Origin: Dyadobacter sediminis
Lineage (GTDB): Bacteria > Bacteroidota > Bacteroidia > Cytophagales > Spirosomataceae
Assembly (NCBI RefSeq): GCF_005860765.1
Contig: NZ_VCEI01000021.1
Location: 992,001-1,056,000, forward strand
Length of the DNA: 64,000 nt
Direction of reading: 5' to 3'
The notes beneath the pieces were generated by a model, which had not been told where the DNA came from, did no database searches, and was given only the letters and a program-made list of their open reading frames with translations. Below, in pieces: positions 9,109 to 17,776 of the stretch. A program made the translations under genes and the position numbers. The first letter of the stretch is position 1; each line of letters begins with the position of its first letter.

Positions 9109-9734
9109 CAGGGAATGTTCATGTACTTGTGCGTTTGTAACGACATTTTCCATTTGGGATTGTCTTTGATATAGTCAATTATCAAAGGCAGCATCTGCGT
9201 ATGCTTACTCCATTCCGGCTGCATCAACAGCGTACAATCCGGCGAAACCAGCGACGCATGCGATTCGGCAAAATCAAAATCACTTTTGTTATAAATAATG
9301 GATTTCAGCTCGTTTGCATTTTTGTAAATGTCAGGATGCGGATTTTTAAATTTCTTCGGAGAAAAACAAACCCAGTCCCAGAAGCCGGTAAAAGGATAGA
9401 CGCCGGAAGTTTCAATGTTTGTTTTGAATCCCGCATGTTTAAGAGCAGCAGTCAGTTCATCCAGATTATACATCAGCGGCTCGCCGCCCGTGATCACTGC
9501 AAGCCGGCCGGGATATTGCAAAGCACCTTTTACAATGGAATCAACAGAGTAGCTGGGATGAAGATCGGCATTCCAGGATTCTTTTACGTCACACCAGTGA
9601 CAGCCGACTTCGCATCCGCCCAGACGGATAAAATAGGCAGCACGTCCGCTATGCTGCCCTTCACCCTGCAAGGTGTAAAAGGCCTCCATAACAGGGAGCT
9701 GGCTTGTGACAATCGGCAAAGTTTCAGTAAGCAA
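9108..9734 (-). CDS. queE: 7-carboxy-7-deazaguanine synthase (queuosine pathway radical SAM enzyme)
   Basis: Radical-SAM enzyme that converts 6-carboxytetrahydropterin to CDG on the way to queuosine and other 7-deazaguanines. The cluster ligands are in GCEVGCHWCD (C41, C45, C48; QueE uses this CxxxCxxC spacing). LQGEG, FIRLGG and VITGGEPLMYNL are typical. It is 208 residues if started at TTG 9734. The ATG at 9689 would drop the conserved LPVM segment, so the TTG is preferred. The stop overlaps the start of the OmpA-family gene by one base. It diverges from mnmE across a 124-bp gap; both products act on the tRNA wobble base, a suggestive pairing. Confidence 0.92.
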   Translation of the reverse strand: MLTETLPIVTSQLPVMEAFYTLQGEGQHSGRAAYFIRLGGCEVGCHWCDVKESWNADLHPSYSVDSIVKGALQYPGRLAVITGGEPLMYNLDELTAALKHAGFKTNIETSGVYPFTGFWDWVCFSPKKFKNPHPDIYKNANELKSIIYNKSDFDFAESHASLVSPDCTLLMQPEWSKHTQMLPLIIDYIKDNPKWKMSLQTHKYMNIP

Positions 9735-9858
9735 AGTTCAAAAAGGGAAATGTTCAAAAAAGGTAACAAACAAATGTTACGAAAAATGCCACAAAGGTAA
9801 GAAATTCAAAATGGAACGTTTCCATGTTCAATCCTGGATTTAGTCGCATATTTGTAGT

Positions 9859-11226
9859 ATGAATACATTGCAGATCCATCAACAAGAAGTTATTTGTGCG
9901 CTTGCAACGCCGTCGGGCGTAGGCGCAATTGCCGTAATCAGGGTTTCCGGACTTGGCTCCATTGCCCTGGTCAATACCGTTTTCAAAGGAAAAAATCTTG
10001 AAAATGCTGAAAGCCATACGGTGCATTTCGGTACCATACAGCATGCCGGAGAAATAATCGACGAGGTTTTGGTAACCGTTTTCAAAACGCCGAAATCTTT
10101 CACTAAAGAAGATTCGGTTGAAATTTCTTGTCACGGCTCCGATTATATCATCCGGCAGATTCTAAAAATACTGATTACAAAAGGTGCAAGAATTGCAAAG
10201 CCGGGCGAATTTACGCAACGTGCTTTTCTGAACGGACAATTTGACCTTGTGCAAGCCGAGGCTGTTGCCGATCTGATCGCCGCAGATTCACAGGCAAGTC
10301 ATAAAACTGCATTGAATCATTTGAGAGGTGGTTTTTCCAAAAAGCTGGCTTCACTCCGCAGCGAACTCATCCATTTTGCTTCTTTGATCGAGCTTGAACT
10401 GGATTTTGGCGAAGAAGATGTCGAATTTGCCCAGCGCGATGATTTGCGGCGTTTGATCAATGCATTGCTGGAAACCATTGAGCCGCTGATCAATTCATTT
10501 GATTTTGGAAACGCAATCAAGGAAGGCGTTCCCGTTGCGATTATCGGTTCACCGAATGTTGGAAAATCAACTTTACTGAATGCATTGTTAAACGAAGAAA
10601 AAGCCATTGTCACCAGCATTGCCGGCACCACGCGCGATGTAATTGAAGACACCATGGTTCTGGAAGGCCTGAAATTCCGCTTTATTGATACCGCCGGCAT
10701 TCGTGAAACGACCGATCTTGTAGAATCCATCGGCATTGAACGCTCCAAAGCGGCCATGGAAAAAGCCGATATTGTCATTTTCCTTTTTGATACTGAGGAA
10801 ACGTTTCATGAAAACAAGGAACTGGCAAAATCACTCGCGCCAACAAAGCAGGTTTTATATGTTTTGAATAAAATCGACATCAATCCGGCCGAAGCAGAAA
10901 AACTGCAAAAGCTGGAAAGCGAAATCATTGCCATTTCTGCCCAGACGCAGAAAGGTTTGCCTGATCTAACAAGAAAGCTTGTTTCCATGGTGCACAAGCA
11001 ATCTGCCGGCGATACTGTTGTTACCAACCTGCGTCACTACGAACATCTGGTCAAAACGCATGATTCATTAACGGATGTCATCAATGGCTTGTCACTCGGC
11101 ATCACAGGTGATTTTCTGGCACAGGATATAAGGCTGGCGCTCCATCATTTGGGGGAAATTACAGGGACGATTGTTACGGATGATTTGCTGGATAATATTT
11201 TTTCGAAGTTTTGTATCGGCAAGTAA
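9859..11226 (+). CDS. mnmE: tRNA uridine-5-carboxymethylaminomethyl(34) synthesis GTPase MnmE
   Basis: Acts with MnmG to install cmnm5 on U34 of certain tRNAs. It is 455 residues with the family layout: N-terminal folate-binding domain (about 1-120, with IRVSG and FTQRAFLNGQFDLVQAEAVADLI), helical domain, and an inserted G domain (about 220-375) with GSPNVGKST, GTTRD, DTAGIRET and NKID. The terminal FCIGK carries the invariant Cys of the CIGK motif. The ATG at 9859 lies only a few bases after a TATTTG-like box, so the leader is very short. It is a housekeeping gene divergent from queE. Confidence 0.96.
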   Translation: MNTLQIHQQEVICALATPSGVGAIAVIRVSGLGSIALVNTVFKGKNLENAESHTVHFGTIQHAGEIIDEVLVTVFKTPKSFTKEDSVEISCHGSDYIIRQILKILITKGARIAKPGEFTQRAFLNGQFDLVQAEAVADLIAADSQASHKTALNHLRGGFSKKLASLRSELIHFASLIELELDFGEEDVEFAQRDDLRRLINALLETIEPLINSFDFGNAIKEGVPVAIIGSPNVGKSTLLNALLNEEKAIVTSIAGTTRDVIEDTMVLEGLKFRFIDTAGIRETTDLVESIGIERSKAAMEKADIVIFLFDTEETFHENKELAKSLAPTKQVLYVLNKIDINPAEAEKLQKLESEIIAISAQTQKGLPDLTRKLVSMVHKQSAGDTVVTNLRHYEHLVKTHDSLTDVINGLSLGITGDFLAQDIRLALHHLGEITGTIVTDDLLDNIFSKFCIGK

Positions 11227-11388
11227 TTGAATTTATTACGCCTCTGCATTGCTGTTTCCTGATTGCTGTTGGCGAAAAGTCAGAATATTGAGAAACATAT
11301 TATGTAAGATGTATTGATTTGTGTTTGTTGCCATTGTTACTTTTTTATAAAATAACTATTTTAGAGCATCAATGAATAGGTACAAAGC

Positions 11389-11850
11389 ATGAATGAAATA
11401 AATAACAGTTCCGTATATTATACCGAAGTCCAGAAGTTCCGTCAGCCCTGGCTTTGGGCATTGTTGCTTTTTAGCTTGTGCGTTGTGCTTTATCGCGGTC
11501 ACGGCGGGATATGGGTCGTCGTTGGCGTTTCTGTTTTCTTATGGTTTTTGCAACTGGAAACCATCATCAGCGAACAGGGCATTTCTTATCGCTGGCTTCC
11601 TTTTCAAAGACGTCCGCGCCTGATAAAATGGGAGGAAATGGAGAAAGTTACAGTCCGCGCCTATGCGCCGATTGCGGAGTTTGGAGGATGGGGAATCCGG
11701 TTTTCCTGGCGGGGAACTGCTCAAACCGTATCCGGCAACAATGGCATTGAAATCAGGAAAAAGTCAAAAAGGCGATTTCTGCTGATCGGGACGCAAATGC
11801 CCGAGCAAGTTCAGCAGATACTCATGCAGAATCATTTGATTGTTTTATAA
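11389..11850 (+). CDS. Small two-TM protein with PH-like tail, unknown function
   Basis: A 153-residue protein. Two adjacent hydrophobic segments (about 20-36 and 40-55) are followed by a basic, beta-rich domain (ISYRWLPFQRRPRLIKWEEMEKVTVR...GNNGIEIRKKSKRRFLLIGTQMPEQV). The second half reads like the bacterial PH-like domain of small membrane proteins common in Bacteroidota. In these a W-EE-I/M strand and a final FLIGTQ-type strand recur. No enzymatic motif is present. It lies 160 bp after mnmE and converges on the HxlR regulator with a 32-bp gap. Codon use is like the neighbours. The protein is probably real; its role is unknown. Confidence 0.75.
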   Translation: MNEINNSSVYYTEVQKFRQPWLWALLLFSLCVVLYRGHGGIWVVVGVSVFLWFLQLETIISEQGISYRWLPFQRRPRLIKWEEMEKVTVRAYAPIAEFGGWGIRFSWRGTAQTVSGNNGIEIRKKSKRRFLLIGTQMPEQVQQILMQNHLIVL

Positions 11851-11882
11851 CTGATAGTTTATTCAGGAAGAGATCTATTTCA

Positions 11883-12302
11883 TCACTTCCAACTCATCCC
11901 TATATTCGGCTCCGGAAGTTCTGCTGCATGTTCATGTAACGACAATGACCTGTTTTTCCCGATAATCCTTTCTCTGTGCTGCTGTCCGAATGCCCGCAGC
12001 GCTTCTATAATAGCGTCGAGGCATTTGCTGTATTCCGTTAGTTCGTAAATCACTGAAACGGGGACTGTATCGAAAACTTTCCGGGTTACAAATTCATTCT
12101 GCTCCAGTTCGCGCAGTTCCTTGGAAAGTACCTTGGGCGTTATGTTCTTCAATTCCCTTTGTATTTCATTGAAACGTTTGGGCCCGTTTGTCAGTGAAAC
12201 AATCAAGGGCAATTTCCATTTTCCATTCAGTACATACAATGCGTCTGTAATTTCGGTAACACTTCGCTTGCAGGTTTCCTTGGTGTGAAGTTTTCTTTCC
12301 AT
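11883..12302 (-). CDS. HxlR-family winged-helix transcriptional regulator
   Basis: A 139-residue DNA-binding protein. CKRSVTEITDALYVLNGKWKLPLIVSL is the start of the HxlR domain, and the Cys near residue 11 is where redox-sensing members of the family carry their sensor. RFNEIQRELKNITPKVLSKELRELE is the recognition helix region, and YELTEYSKCLDAIIEAL closes the domain. It faces yceI across 206 bp containing a perfect palindrome, a common arrangement for an HxlR repressor that controls its divergent neighbour. Oxidative or electrophile sensing is inferred from the family and not shown. Confidence 0.9.
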   Translation of the reverse strand: MERKLHTKETCKRSVTEITDALYVLNGKWKLPLIVSLTNGPKRFNEIQRELKNITPKVLSKELRELEQNEFVTRKVFDTVPVSVIYELTEYSKCLDAIIEALRAFGQQHRERIIGKNRSLSLHEHAAELPEPNIGMSWK

Positions 12303-12336
12303 GACAGTCCGTTTTTAAAAATGCGGTATACAACAG

Positions 12337-12366
12337 GATACTACTATGCTTTTGTATACTAGTATC
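12337..12366. promoter_or_regulatory. Probable HxlR operator
   Basis: Nested palindromes lie 35-64 bp upstream of the regulator start. The perfect 10-mer ATACTAGTAT is at 12356-12365. Wider arms GATACTA (12337-12343) and TAGTATC (12360-12366) pair around it, and GTATAC occurs at 12326 and 12354. Symmetry between two divergent genes, one of which encodes a dimeric winged-helix regulator, is the evidence. The 10-mer falls where the upstream element of the yceI promoter should be. Confidence 0.6.
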
Positions 12367-12386
12367 TTTTTCATATTAAAGGTAAA

Positions 12387-12394
12387 TAAATTTG
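12387..12394 (+). promoter_or_regulatory. Bacteroidota -7 box for yceI
   Basis: TAAATTTG matches the TAnnTTTG consensus and lies 115 bp before the yceI start. The palindrome at 12356-12365 lies about 21 bp upstream, over the -33 position, so a bound regulator would block transcription. Confidence 0.5.
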
Positions 12395-12508
12395 TGCAGT
12401 CAAACAAGAAGGAGCATTTGTAATCCGCAAGACTGAAAAACCAGCCTTCGTTGCGGCTGCAAAACAGGCTTCATTCATAAAATCAGTACGAACATAAATT
12501 TATAGAAA

Positions 12509-13042
12509 ATGTCAAAGATCATCTGGAATGTAGACCCGCTCCATTCAGAAATTCAGTTCAAGGTAAAACATCTTGTTATTTCCACCGTTACCGGATCGTT
12601 CAAATCATTCAGCGGCAAAGTCGTTACCGAAGAGGATCAGTTTGAAAATGCCGATGTGGAGTTTACGATCGATGTAAACAGTGTCGATACCGGTCAGCCC
12701 GCACGGGACGAACATTTGAGAAATGCCGACTTTTTTGAAGCAGAAACCTATCCGCAGTTCACATTTGCCTCTACATCATTTACAAAGATCAAGGCGGATT
12801 TATATAAGCTGACGGGCAATCTGACTATTAAAGGAATTACGAAGGAAGTGGAGCTGGAAGCCGAGTACGGCGGCACTGAAAAAGATTCCTACGGGAATAT
12901 CAAAGTAGGTTTTGAGGTAAGCGGAACCATTGACCGGAAGGATTTCAATGTTACTTTCAATGCGCTTACTGAAACCGGCGGACTGGCCCTGGGCGAGAAA
13001 ATCAAGATGATTGCCAATATCCAGCTTGCAAAGCAGGTGTAG
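12509..13042 (+). CDS. YceI family lipid-binding-like protein (no signal peptide)
   Basis: A 177-residue single-domain beta-barrel protein of the YceI family, whose members bind polyisoprenoid or other amphiphilic molecules. WNVDPLHSEIQFKVKHLVISTVTGSF, DEHLRNADFFEAETYPQFTF, LTIKGITKEV and GTIDRKDFNV are the conserved strands. It starts directly with MSKIIWNVDP and has no export signal, unlike the E. coli founder, so a cytoplasmic location is likely. The divergent HxlR gene and operator suggest induction by a small-molecule or redox stress. A strong hairpin follows the stop. Confidence 0.92.
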   Translation: MSKIIWNVDPLHSEIQFKVKHLVISTVTGSFKSFSGKVVTEEDQFENADVEFTIDVNSVDTGQPARDEHLRNADFFEAETYPQFTFASTSFTKIKADLYKLTGNLTIKGITKEVELEAEYGGTEKDSYGNIKVGFEVSGTIDRKDFNVTFNALTETGGLALGEKIKMIANIQLAKQV

Positions 13043-13047
13043 AATGC

Positions 13048-13077
13048 CAGTGTACCGTTAATTTTAACGGTACACTG
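13048..13077. terminator. Hairpin between yceI and the permease gene
   Basis: Perfect 13-bp inverted repeat CAGTGTACCGTTA (13048-13060) / TAACGGTACACTG (13065-13077) with a 4-nt loop, six bases after the yceI stop and before the convergent permease gene. It lacks a strong T-run on either side, so it may stabilise 3' ends as well as terminate. Confidence 0.6.
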
Positions 13078-13160
13078 CAAGCTTTCAAAATGTATTATAA
13101 ATCAAAATTGCCATACTGTTAACCGCTGCATTCGGATTTTTTAAGAAGACAAACAAACTG

Positions 13161-15584
13161 TTATTCACTTCGCAAGCTTTTTACCGGGTTCAGCAAGGCC
13201 GCTTTTACACTCTGGAAAAAAACCGTAAAAAAGGCAATGGCGATAGCAAGCGAGCCGGCCAGCACAAACATCCACCATTGGATCTCAATTCTGTAAGCAA
13301 ATGCTTCCAGCCAGTAATTCATGGCATACCACGCAACCGGCGAGGCAATTACAAGCGCAATCAATACCAGCATAAGGAAATCTTTTGAAAGCAGCGCGAC
13401 AATACTTGCCACGCTGGCGCCCAAAACCTTGCGGACGCCGATTTCCTTGGTGCGCTGCTCGGCAGTAAAAGCGGCAAGTCCAAACAAGCCCAGACAAGTA
13501 ATGAAAATGGAAAGAAAGGTAAACAGCCCGAAAACCTTGCTGAAAATCTGTTCTGACTTGTACTGCGCCGCAAACTGCTCGTCGAGGAAAGTATACTCAA
13601 AGGGCCATTCACTGGCAGCCGCCTTCCATTTTTCGGCCAGCATAGCCAGTGCAGACCTGGAAGCCTCCGGCCGGATGCGGACAACAACTTGCGAGAACTC
13701 CGCCGGAACAATCTGCAGAACCATAGGTTCAATTTTCTGGTGAATGGTCTTGTAATTGAAATCTTTTACAACCCCGATTACTTTGCCCCGCTTGATGGAA
13801 TCGGCAGGTGTGGCCGGCTGCCATTGGCGCCAGTTTACTGTTTTGCCGATTGCACTTTCAGGTTTGCCCCAGCCCAGTTCACGAACGGCCGTTTCGTTCA
13901 GGATGAATGCTTCACGTGCGTCGTTGCCGAATGATTTTGAAAAATTACGTCCGGCTGCCATCGTCATGCCTAGGGTCGGAATGTAGTCTTCATCGACAAG
14001 AAACATATTGGTCGAAAATTCTTCGGTACGGCCCGGTATTACAATGCCGTCCCCTGCAAACTGGCCGCCCGGCACGCCGTAGCAGGCAGTGGCATTCAGA
14101 ATGGATGGATTTTGTCTGAGTTCCGCTTTGATCGTTTCTATATTTTGCAGCATGGTTGTATTGCGGATCGGCATCGTAATTAGCTGTTCATTCGAGAAAC
14201 CCAGATTTTTTTCCTGAATATACCTGACCTGAAAAAATACAACCCCGGCTCCGATCATGAGCATAATGGAAACGACAAACTGAACGACAACCAGATTCCG
14301 GCGCAGAAATGTCGCTGAATTCCCGGTGATGACCATGCCTTTCAGCACATGCAACGGCTTGAATCCTGACAGGAAAAATGCGGGGTAACTTCCGGCAAGC
14401 AGTCCGATCAACAGCGTAAATCCGAAAAGACCCAGTAAAAACGGAAATGTACTTAGTGAACTTAGTAAAAGCGTTTTTCCGGTCCAGTTATTCAGCGTAG
14501 GAATTACGATGGCAGTCAGCAATATCGCAAGCACAAGCGCCATGCCGGTCTGCAGAATGGATTCGCCCAGAAATTGCCCGATCAGCTGGATTCGCTGCGC
14601 CCCGATTGCCTTGCGCATGCCGACTTCCCTGGCCCTTCGTGCAGAACGTGCGGTGCTCAGGTTCATAAAGTTGAAGCAGGCAATAAGCAGCGTAAATACA
14701 GCGACAAGCGAAAATGCATAGATGTATTGGATGTTTCCTTTCTCCACGATGTCGTATTCGATGTCGGACGAGCGCAGGTGAATGTCCGTAAGCGCCTGAA
14801 GCTGATAATGGTCACGCGAGTTTTGCTGACTGGCCTCTTCTTTGGCATGCTGTGCCAGAAACGCCGGCAGTTTGGCGTTCAGCTTTGCAGGATCACTTCC
14901 TTCCGACAGCGTGATGTAAGTATAAAACTGTTGCCAGCCCCAGCTTTGGAGGCGTTCAGCACTTACAATTTCACGCAATGCATCAAATGATCCGATAAAG
15001 CTTGCCTTCAGATGTGATTGTGCAGGCATATCGCGCATAATGCCCGTTACCCGGAATTTATAGGAGCCGTCCAGCACAAGCTGTTTGCCAAGCGGGTCCT
15101 GATTTCCGAAATACTTTTCCGCCATCGTTTCCGAAATGACAATGGCATCCGGTGAGTTAAGCACCTGATTTGCGTTGCCACGGGTTAACGGGAATGAAAA
15201 CATCTCGAAAAAAGTGGAATCTGCAAGCAGGATACCGGTTTCAAAAAACTTTCTGTTTCCGTAAGCAACCAGTTCTTTGTTTCCAAAACCAAAAATCCGG
15301 GTACTTTGCAAAACTTCCGGAAAGGTACGTTCCAGAGCCGGGCCATAAGCAGGCGGCGTGCGCGCCATCACCATTTGTACGCCGTCGGAACTCCGGTGAT
15401 TGATAATCCGGTGAATTTGTTTTGCTTTCGCATGGAACCTGTCAAACCGCAGTTCATCCTGCACGAAAAGGAAAATAACCAGACAGCAGGCAATCGCAAT
15501 AGCCAGCCCGAAAACATTGATGAACGTGTAGCCTTTGTAGCGGACGAGGTTCCGGCAGGCAATGGTGATATAGCTCCGTAGCAT
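13161..15584 (-). CDS. ABC transporter permease, MacB/FtsX type
   Basis: An 807-residue membrane protein with duplicated MacB-PCD/FtsX architecture: TM1 at about 21-41, a large periplasmic domain to about 280, three TM segments at about 285-405, a fourth near 430, a second periplasmic domain (about 455-670) and three final TM segments. TARSARRAREVGMRKAIGA and AEQRTKEIGVRKVLGA are the two cytoplasmic coupling motifs that contact the ATPase. No ATP-binding partner is adjacent, as is usual for the many stand-alone permeases of this kind in Cytophagales. They are often called putative antimicrobial-peptide or lipid exporters. The substrate is unknown. The start MLRSYITIACRNLVRYKG is typical. Confidence 0.9.
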   Translation of the reverse strand: MLRSYITIACRNLVRYKGYTFINVFGLAIAIACCLVIFLFVQDELRFDRFHAKAKQIHRIINHRSSDGVQMVMARTPPAYGPALERTFPEVLQSTRIFGFGNKELVAYGNRKFFETGILLADSTFFEMFSFPLTRGNANQVLNSPDAIVISETMAEKYFGNQDPLGKQLVLDGSYKFRVTGIMRDMPAQSHLKASFIGSFDALREIVSAERLQSWGWQQFYTYITLSEGSDPAKLNAKLPAFLAQHAKEEASQQNSRDHYQLQALTDIHLRSSDIEYDIVEKGNIQYIYAFSLVAVFTLLIACFNFMNLSTARSARRAREVGMRKAIGAQRIQLIGQFLGESILQTGMALVLAILLTAIVIPTLNNWTGKTLLLSSLSTFPFLLGLFGFTLLIGLLAGSYPAFFLSGFKPLHVLKGMVITGNSATFLRRNLVVVQFVVSIMLMIGAGVVFFQVRYIQEKNLGFSNEQLITMPIRNTTMLQNIETIKAELRQNPSILNATACYGVPGGQFAGDGIVIPGRTEEFSTNMFLVDEDYIPTLGMTMAAGRNFSKSFGNDAREAFILNETAVRELGWGKPESAIGKTVNWRQWQPATPADSIKRGKVIGVVKDFNYKTIHQKIEPMVLQIVPAEFSQVVVRIRPEASRSALAMLAEKWKAAASEWPFEYTFLDEQFAAQYKSEQIFSKVFGLFTFLSIFITCLGLFGLAAFTAEQRTKEIGVRKVLGASVASIVALLSKDFLMLVLIALVIASPVAWYAMNYWLEAFAYRIEIQWWMFVLAGSLAIAIAFFTVFFQSVKAALLNPVKSLRSE

Positions 15585-15821
15585 AAGTTCAGATTATAAA
15601 CGTGGCAAACGAAGTCCGGGTAAATATCATACCATTTTTTCATTCCCTGTTTAAACGTTTTTCAAGGCATTTTTCAGAAATAAACCTGTTCGATTTCGGA
15701 CAATGCCGGACAGCAGCGGACAAATTGTAAAGGCTTTTATAACGTGTTAAAAATGAAAAAATCGCTATCTTGATCTGAATAGCAGATTTTTACTTTATAT
15801 TGACACAGTAACCGATTAACG

Positions 15822-17579
15822 ATGTTTTCAAATAAACCGAGTAGCCTTTTTGCCTGCTGTACAGTATCCATTTTACTTCATATTTCCGGTATTTCCGTTG
15901 CGCAGACAACCGGAAAAGGGGATCGCCTCAGCGGCCCGAATTTTACCGGAAGAAGTTCCGTCATTGCGCAGCACGGCATGGCTGCGACGAGTCACCCGCT
16001 TGCCACACAAGTTGCATTGGATATTTTGAAAGAAGGCGGTTCTGCAGTAGATGCCGCGATTGCAGCCAATGCGGCACTGGGCGTCATTGAACCCAATAAC
16101 TGCGGGATCGGCGGCGATTTATTTGCAATCGTATGGTCGGCAAAAGATCAGAAACTGTATGGATTGAACGCTAGCGGAAGGTCGGCAGCCGGGCAGTCGT
16201 TTGCCATGCTGAAAGAGCAGCTGAAAGATAAGGAGCAGATTCCGCTTTACGGGCCATTGTCCGTATCGGTGCCGGGAACGGTGGATGGCTGGTTTGAACT
16301 ACATAGGCGTTTTGGCAAGTTGCCGATGAAAAAACTCCTTTCGCCGGGTATCACGTTTGCACGGGAAGGCGCGCCGGTGCCCGAAGTAATTGCCTTTTCA
16401 TGGAATCAGGCTTTTGTCCGGCTGGATGCGCAGAAAAGTGTAGTCGGTGAGTTTGATAATTTTAAAAAGACATTTTTAATCAATGGCCATGCGCCGAAAG
16501 AAGGAGAAATCTTTAAAAATCCGGATCTGGCCGCTACTTATGAGAAGATCGGTAAAGGCGGACGGGATGCTTTTTATAAAGGTGAAATTGCAACCGCAAT
16601 GGATTCCTATGCTCGTAAAACCGGAATACTCATTCGGAAAGAGGATTTTGCCGCAACAAAAAGTACGTGGGTCGAGCCTGTTTCAACTAATTACAGAGGA
16701 TTTGATGTGTACGAGCTGCCGCCGAACGGACAAGGGATTTCGGTCCTTCAGATGCTGAACATCGTGGAAGGCTACGACCTGAAAAGCATGGGCCATAATA
16801 GTGCGGAATACCTGCATTTGCTTATTGAAGCCAAAAAACTTGCTTTTGAAGACCGTGCGCGTTATTATGCTGATCCGCAGTTTTCCAAAGTCCCGGTAAA
16901 GCAGCTTGTTTCCAAGGAGTATGCCGCACAAAGAAGAAAACTGATCAGTAAAACAGCCGCTGCGGAAAGGTATGATTCGGGAGAACTGGCTTTAAAAGAA
17001 GGAGATACGGTTTACCTCACCGTTGCAGATAAAGACGGGAACATTGTGTCGCTGATCCAGAGCAATATGCTGGAATTCGGCAGCGGCATGGTACCGGACG
17101 GACTTGGATTTGTATTTCACAACCGCGGCACCAGTTTCAGCTTAAAATCCGGGCACGCCAATGTGTACGCGCCGGGCAAACGGCCTTTCAACACCATAAT
17201 TCCGGGATTTGTTATGAAAAATGGAAAGCCGTTCCTGAGTTTTGGCGTGATGGGCGGCGCCATGCAGCCGCAGGGGCATTTGCAGGTTTTATGCAATATG
17301 ATCGATTTCGGCATGAATGTGCAGCAGGCCGGAGATGCTGCGCGGTTCAGTCATTCGGGAAGCAGCGAACCCGTCGGCACCACGATGACAACAGGCGGAT
17401 TGCTCGCACTGGAAAGCGGCATACCGGCAGAAACCAGAGAAAAGCTGAGGGCAAAAGGCCATAAACTCAGCGATAAAGATTTTTTTGGCGGGTATCAGGC
17501 TATTCAGGTCGATAGTGTCAACAAGGTTTATCACGGCGCTTCCGAAATGCGGAAAGATGGTCAGGCGGCGGGGTATTGA
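15822..17579 (+). CDS. ggt: Gamma-glutamyltransferase family protein
   Basis: Ntn-hydrolase that cleaves gamma-glutamyl bonds, exported and self-processed. A signal peptide occupies about residues 1-29 (ending SVAQ). The large-subunit blocks MAATSHPLATQVALDILKEG, SAVDAAIAANA, NCGIGGDLFAIVW and SVPGTVDGW follow. The small subunit should begin at Thr396 in EGDTVYLTVADKDGN. The usual motif there is TTHYSVVD, so the Thr nucleophile is kept but the next residues (V-Y) differ, as in YwrD-like branches. GSGMVPDGLGFVFHNRG and the downstream glycine pair (MGGAMQPQGH) are conserved. Length (585) fits. A host using bacillithiol instead of glutathione implies another gamma-glutamyl substrate or scavenging. 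Confidence 0.9.
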   Translation: MFSNKPSSLFACCTVSILLHISGISVAQTTGKGDRLSGPNFTGRSSVIAQHGMAATSHPLATQVALDILKEGGSAVDAAIAANAALGVIEPNNCGIGGDLFAIVWSAKDQKLYGLNASGRSAAGQSFAMLKEQLKDKEQIPLYGPLSVSVPGTVDGWFELHRRFGKLPMKKLLSPGITFAREGAPVPEVIAFSWNQAFVRLDAQKSVVGEFDNFKKTFLINGHAPKEGEIFKNPDLAATYEKIGKGGRDAFYKGEIATAMDSYARKTGILIRKEDFAATKSTWVEPVSTNYRGFDVYELPPNGQGISVLQMLNIVEGYDLKSMGHNSAEYLHLLIEAKKLAFEDRARYYADPQFSKVPVKQLVSKEYAAQRRKLISKTAAAERYDSGELALKEGDTVYLTVADKDGNIVSLIQSNMLEFGSGMVPDGLGFVFHNRGTSFSLKSGHANVYAPGKRPFNTIIPGFVMKNGKPFLSFGVMGGAMQPQGHLQVLCNMIDFGMNVQQAGDAARFSHSGSSEPVGTTMTTGGLLALESGIPAETREKLRAKGHKLSDKDFFGGYQAIQVDSVNKVYHGASEMRKDGQAAGY

Positions 17580-17605
17580 TGATGGGTGGGGTTTTGTTGT
17601 TTATA

Positions 17606-17660
17606 GTCATTTGTAGTCATTGATTGTCATTCTTTGTCATTAATTGTTATTCTTTGTCAT
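17606..17660. repeat. 10-bp phased GTCAT array, copy A
   Basis: Six consecutive 10-bp units each carry GTCAT or GTTAT at the same phase (17606, 17616, 17626, 17636, 17646, 17656), consensus GTCATTNNTT. It lies between the convergent ggt and AlkD-like genes. An array with the same period and core sits on the other side of the AlkD-like gene. Confidence 0.7.
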
Positions 17661-17776
17661 TTGTTGAAGGAGGCGGATTGTTTTTTAGTTATGCAGTTAT
17701 TTTAGGTTAGAGAAAGTAACTTTTGGCCAGAAACACAGTACCTAATGAGATTGCTTTTAATTTGAACTTCCTGGGT

